Assembly (NCBI GenBank): GCA_009838515.1
Contig: VXRL01000009.1
Location: 1 to 45,532, forward strand
DNA length: 45,532 bases
Direction: 5' to 3'
Origin: Terriglobia bacterium
GTDB lineage: Bacteria; Acidobacteriota; Terriglobia; Bryobacterales; UBA6623
Positions 43,561 to 45,532 of this stretch are shown one piece after another. A program made the translations under genes and the position numbers. The notes below the pieces were generated by a model. That model saw only the letters and a program-made list of their open reading frames with translations. It had not been told where the DNA came from and did no database searches. Positions within the stretch are counted from its first letter, which is position 1. The number at the start of each line of letters is the position of its first letter.

Positions 43561-45390
43561 ATGAAAAGTTCCTGGCGCGCTCGCGCTGCGCTCTTGAGCT
43601 GTGCCGTCGCCGCAGCGATGGCCTCGACAGCATTCGCTGCAAGGCCGAACGTCATCGTGGTCATGACCGACGATCAGGGCTACGGGGACCTCTCCGTTCA
43701 CGGAAATCCCGTGCTCAGGACGCCCAGCCTGGACAAGCTCCACTCGCAGAGCGTTCGATTCACCGACTTCCACGTCGCGCCCATGTGCACCCCCAGCCGC
43801 GGCCAGCTGCTCACCGGACGCGATGCGATCGACAACGGTGCTTCGTTCGTGTGCATGGGCCGGTCACTGATGCGCGAGGAACTGCCAACGCTGGCCGGAA
43901 TCTTCGGCGGTGCCGGCTACGCAACAGGGCACTTCGGCAAGTGGCACCTAGGCGACAACCACCCGTTTCGCCCGCAAGATCGAGGCTTTCAGGAGACCGT
44001 GCATTACGGCGCTTGGGGGATCACGTCCTTGGCCGACTATTTCGGCAACGACTACTTCAACGATCACTATCGCCACAACGGCCGCGTCGAGCAGTACGCC
44101 GGCTACTGCACGGACGTTTGGTTCGAAGAGGCGATGGCTTGGATTCGGCGTCAGGCTCGCGAAGAGAAACCATTCTTGGTCTACTTGCCCACTAACGCTC
44201 CGCACGTGCCGCTCTGGGTGCCGCAAGAGTACATCGACCCGTATCTGGGGAAGGTCGAGTCCCGAATCGCGAAGTTCTTCGGGATGATCGCCTCGATTGA
44301 CGAGAACATGGGGCGGCTGACCGCGCTTCTTGACGAACTGGGGATCGCCGACGACACGATCTTCGTCTTCCTCGGCGATAACGGCACGGCGCAAGGCGAG
44401 ACGGTCTTCAATGCCGGAATGCGCGGCAAGAAACGATCGCTGTACGAAGGCGGCCACCGCGTGCCGCTATTCTTGCGCTGGCCGGCCGGCGCGATCGGGC
44501 CCCCGCGCGACATCGACACTCTGACGCACGTACAGGACGTGCTGCCGACGCTGCTGGAGCTCACAGGCGTAGAGGCGCCGTCGGACGCCGCTTTCGACGG
44601 GGTCAGCCTTGCGCCGCTGTTGCGTGGCGAAGAGCAGGATCTGAGCGACCGCATGTTGGTCGTACAGTACGGCGGGACCTTCGAAAAGCACCGCGACGCA
44701 GCGGTGATGTGGAACAAATGGCGCTTGGTCAACGGGAAAGAGCTATACGACGTAGGCAAGGATCCGGGACAGACCAAGGACGTCGGCGAGGAATTTTCGG
44801 ACACGGCCGCGAAAATGTGGACCCACTACGACCAATGGTGGGACGAGCTCATGCCGGCGGCCGAGGGGTATCAGCCAATCTCTGTCGGCGCGCTCGCCGA
44901 GAATCCGGCTCGGTTGAGCGCCTCGGATTGGAACGGGGTCTATTGCGACAATCCGGGCTGCGTGCGGGGCGGCCAAGCCCTGTCCGGTCCGTGGAGCGTC
45001 CGAGTCGAGCAGGCGGGCCGCTATCGGGTCTCGCTGCGGCGCTGGCCGAAGGAGTCCGGCCTCGGCTTGCGCGACCCGGCCTCACCGCTTCGCGGCGAAT
45101 ACGGAGACCTGATGGCTGGCAAGGCCTTGCCGATCGCCCAGGCCCGGCTGCGGGTCGGCAACCTGGAATTGCGGCAGCGAGTGGGAAGGGATGACCGGGA
45201 AGTGGTCTTTGAGACTGACTTGGGTCCGGGCGAAACGCAGCTCCAGAGCTGGTTCCTCGATGACGCCGGGGAACTGCTGGCGGGAGCCTACTACGTTGAA
45301 GTCGAGCGCTTGATCACCAAGGCTCGGGGAACGGACTCGTCTTCCCTTTGCCCACCAACCGACTCGTCCTGCCTAGGCGGGAAAAACTGA
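43561..45390 (+). CDS. Exported formylglycine-dependent sulfatase
   Basis: This 609-residue hydrolase removes sulfate esters from sugars or aromatics. It has a signal peptide (1-27, cleaved after FAA), the metal ligands D37-D38 (MTDDQG), the formylglycine signature CTPSRGQLLTGR with modified Cys76, GKWHLGD, and FLGDNGT with further ligands. EGGHRVPLFLRWPAG is the usual second-domain entry. Beyond the catalytic core (about 470), an extra beta-rich domain (WSVRVEQAGRYRVSLRRWPK) resembles a carbohydrate- or surface-binding add-on, a weak inference. AAGGAG precedes the ATG at 43561. The maturation enzyme FGE is not in the window. Confidence 0.94.
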   Translation: MKSSWRARAALLSCAVAAAMASTAFAARPNVIVVMTDDQGYGDLSVHGNPVLRTPSLDKLHSQSVRFTDFHVAPMCTPSRGQLLTGRDAIDNGASFVCMGRSLMREELPTLAGIFGGAGYATGHFGKWHLGDNHPFRPQDRGFQETVHYGAWGITSLADYFGNDYFNDHYRHNGRVEQYAGYCTDVWFEEAMAWIRRQAREEKPFLVYLPTNAPHVPLWVPQEYIDPYLGKVESRIAKFFGMIASIDENMGRLTALLDELGIADDTIFVFLGDNGTAQGETVFNAGMRGKKRSLYEGGHRVPLFLRWPAGAIGPPRDIDTLTHVQDVLPTLLELTGVEAPSDAAFDGVSLAPLLRGEEQDLSDRMLVVQYGGTFEKHRDAAVMWNKWRLVNGKELYDVGKDPGQTKDVGEEFSDTAAKMWTHYDQWWDELMPAAEGYQPISVGALAENPARLSASDWNGVYCDNPGCVRGGQALSGPWSVRVEQAGRYRVSLRRWPKESGLGLRDPASPLRGEYGDLMAGKALPIAQARLRVGNLELRQRVGRDDREVVFETDLGPGETQLQSWFLDDAGELLAGAYYVEVERLITKARGTDSSSLCPPTDSSCLGGKN

Positions 45391-45532
45391 GCCGCTTGCT
45401 GCCAGGCGTCGACGCTCGCCGATGGATACAGGTCCACCGAATCATGTTCACCGAGCAGACCGCGCCAACAATAGATGGCCTAGCGGGAGTTTACTGTGAA
45501 CGAGGTTGAAATGTTTGCAGTCCATTGATTCC
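45391..45532. other. Right end, no gene seen
   Basis: The 142 bases after the sulfatase stop hold no convincing start site or RNA. A GTG at about 45496 opens only a few codons. The region would be expected to hold the sulfatase terminator or the next promoter, but neither is clear. Confidence 0.4.

Overview
The window is GC-rich bacterial chromosome of Gram-negative type. It encodes a TonB-dependent receptor, a SurA-like periplasmic chaperone, Tat and Sec signal peptides and periplasmic quinoproteins. The mix of pyrroloquinoline-quinone dehydrogenases, a DUF1501 protein, a formylglycine sulfatase, Gfo/Idh/MocA and xylose-isomerase-like Tat proteins, a LytS/LytTR pair and a phoH-ybeY-era run resembles Acidobacteriota (Bryobacterales-like) or, less likely, Planctomycetota. 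That placement is inference from gene content only.

Left arm (1-8690) is accessory and partly decayed. It holds the start of a leftward membrane-anchored SGNH-hydrolase-like gene, preceded by a frameshifted relic. Diverging from it is a rightward module of a NodU/CmcH carbamoyltransferase, an SxtJ-like membrane protein and a DUF5989 mini-protein. Next come two C-terminal stumps (an ArgE-like M20 peptidase and a sulfatase), a metallo-beta-lactamase-fold hydrolase, a leftward ABC exporter (ATPase plus two permeases), a frameshifted DUF1640-like coiled-coil relic and a DUF4160/DUF2442 pair.

The metabolic block (8691-17876) is leftward: a quinoprotein dehydrogenase translationally coupled to a di-heme cytochrome c, a Tat lipoprotein of the sugar isomerase/epimerase fold, a glutathione-independent formaldehyde dehydrogenase, a TonB receptor with three His/Asp/Glu-rich stretches (probably zinc or another divalent metal), tRNA-Lys(CTT) and a short-chain dehydrogenase.

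The core block (17949-34434) has a SurA-like isomerase overlapping a YhaM-like HD exonuclease, a LytS-type kinase and its LytTR regulator on either side of a small membrane-anchored coiled-coil gene, gatB, a zinc-ribbon membrane protein, a FadJ/FadB-type beta-oxidation enzyme, a VapBC module beside a broken BON copy, an intact BON gene, era, ybeY, phoH and an ammonium transporter.

The right arm (34562-45390) is catabolic. A leftward set comprises a fused quinohemoprotein dehydrogenase, a sarcosine-oxidase-like flavoenzyme and a DUF1501 Tat protein. A second leftward pair is a Gfo/Idh/MocA protein and a double alpha/beta-hydrolase. A divergent exported sulfatase ends the window. Sarcosine-type oxidases release formaldehyde and FdhA oxidises it, so the window may support oxidation of alcohols and methylated amines plus degradation of sulfated or esterified glycans.

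The strongest unannotated signals are an 18-bp promoter-like element shared by gatB and phoH, a three-repeat operator on vapBC, the BON relic under the vapC stop, and the two neighbouring gene stumps. I found no CRISPR array, prophage, insertion sequence or clearly new multi-gene system.
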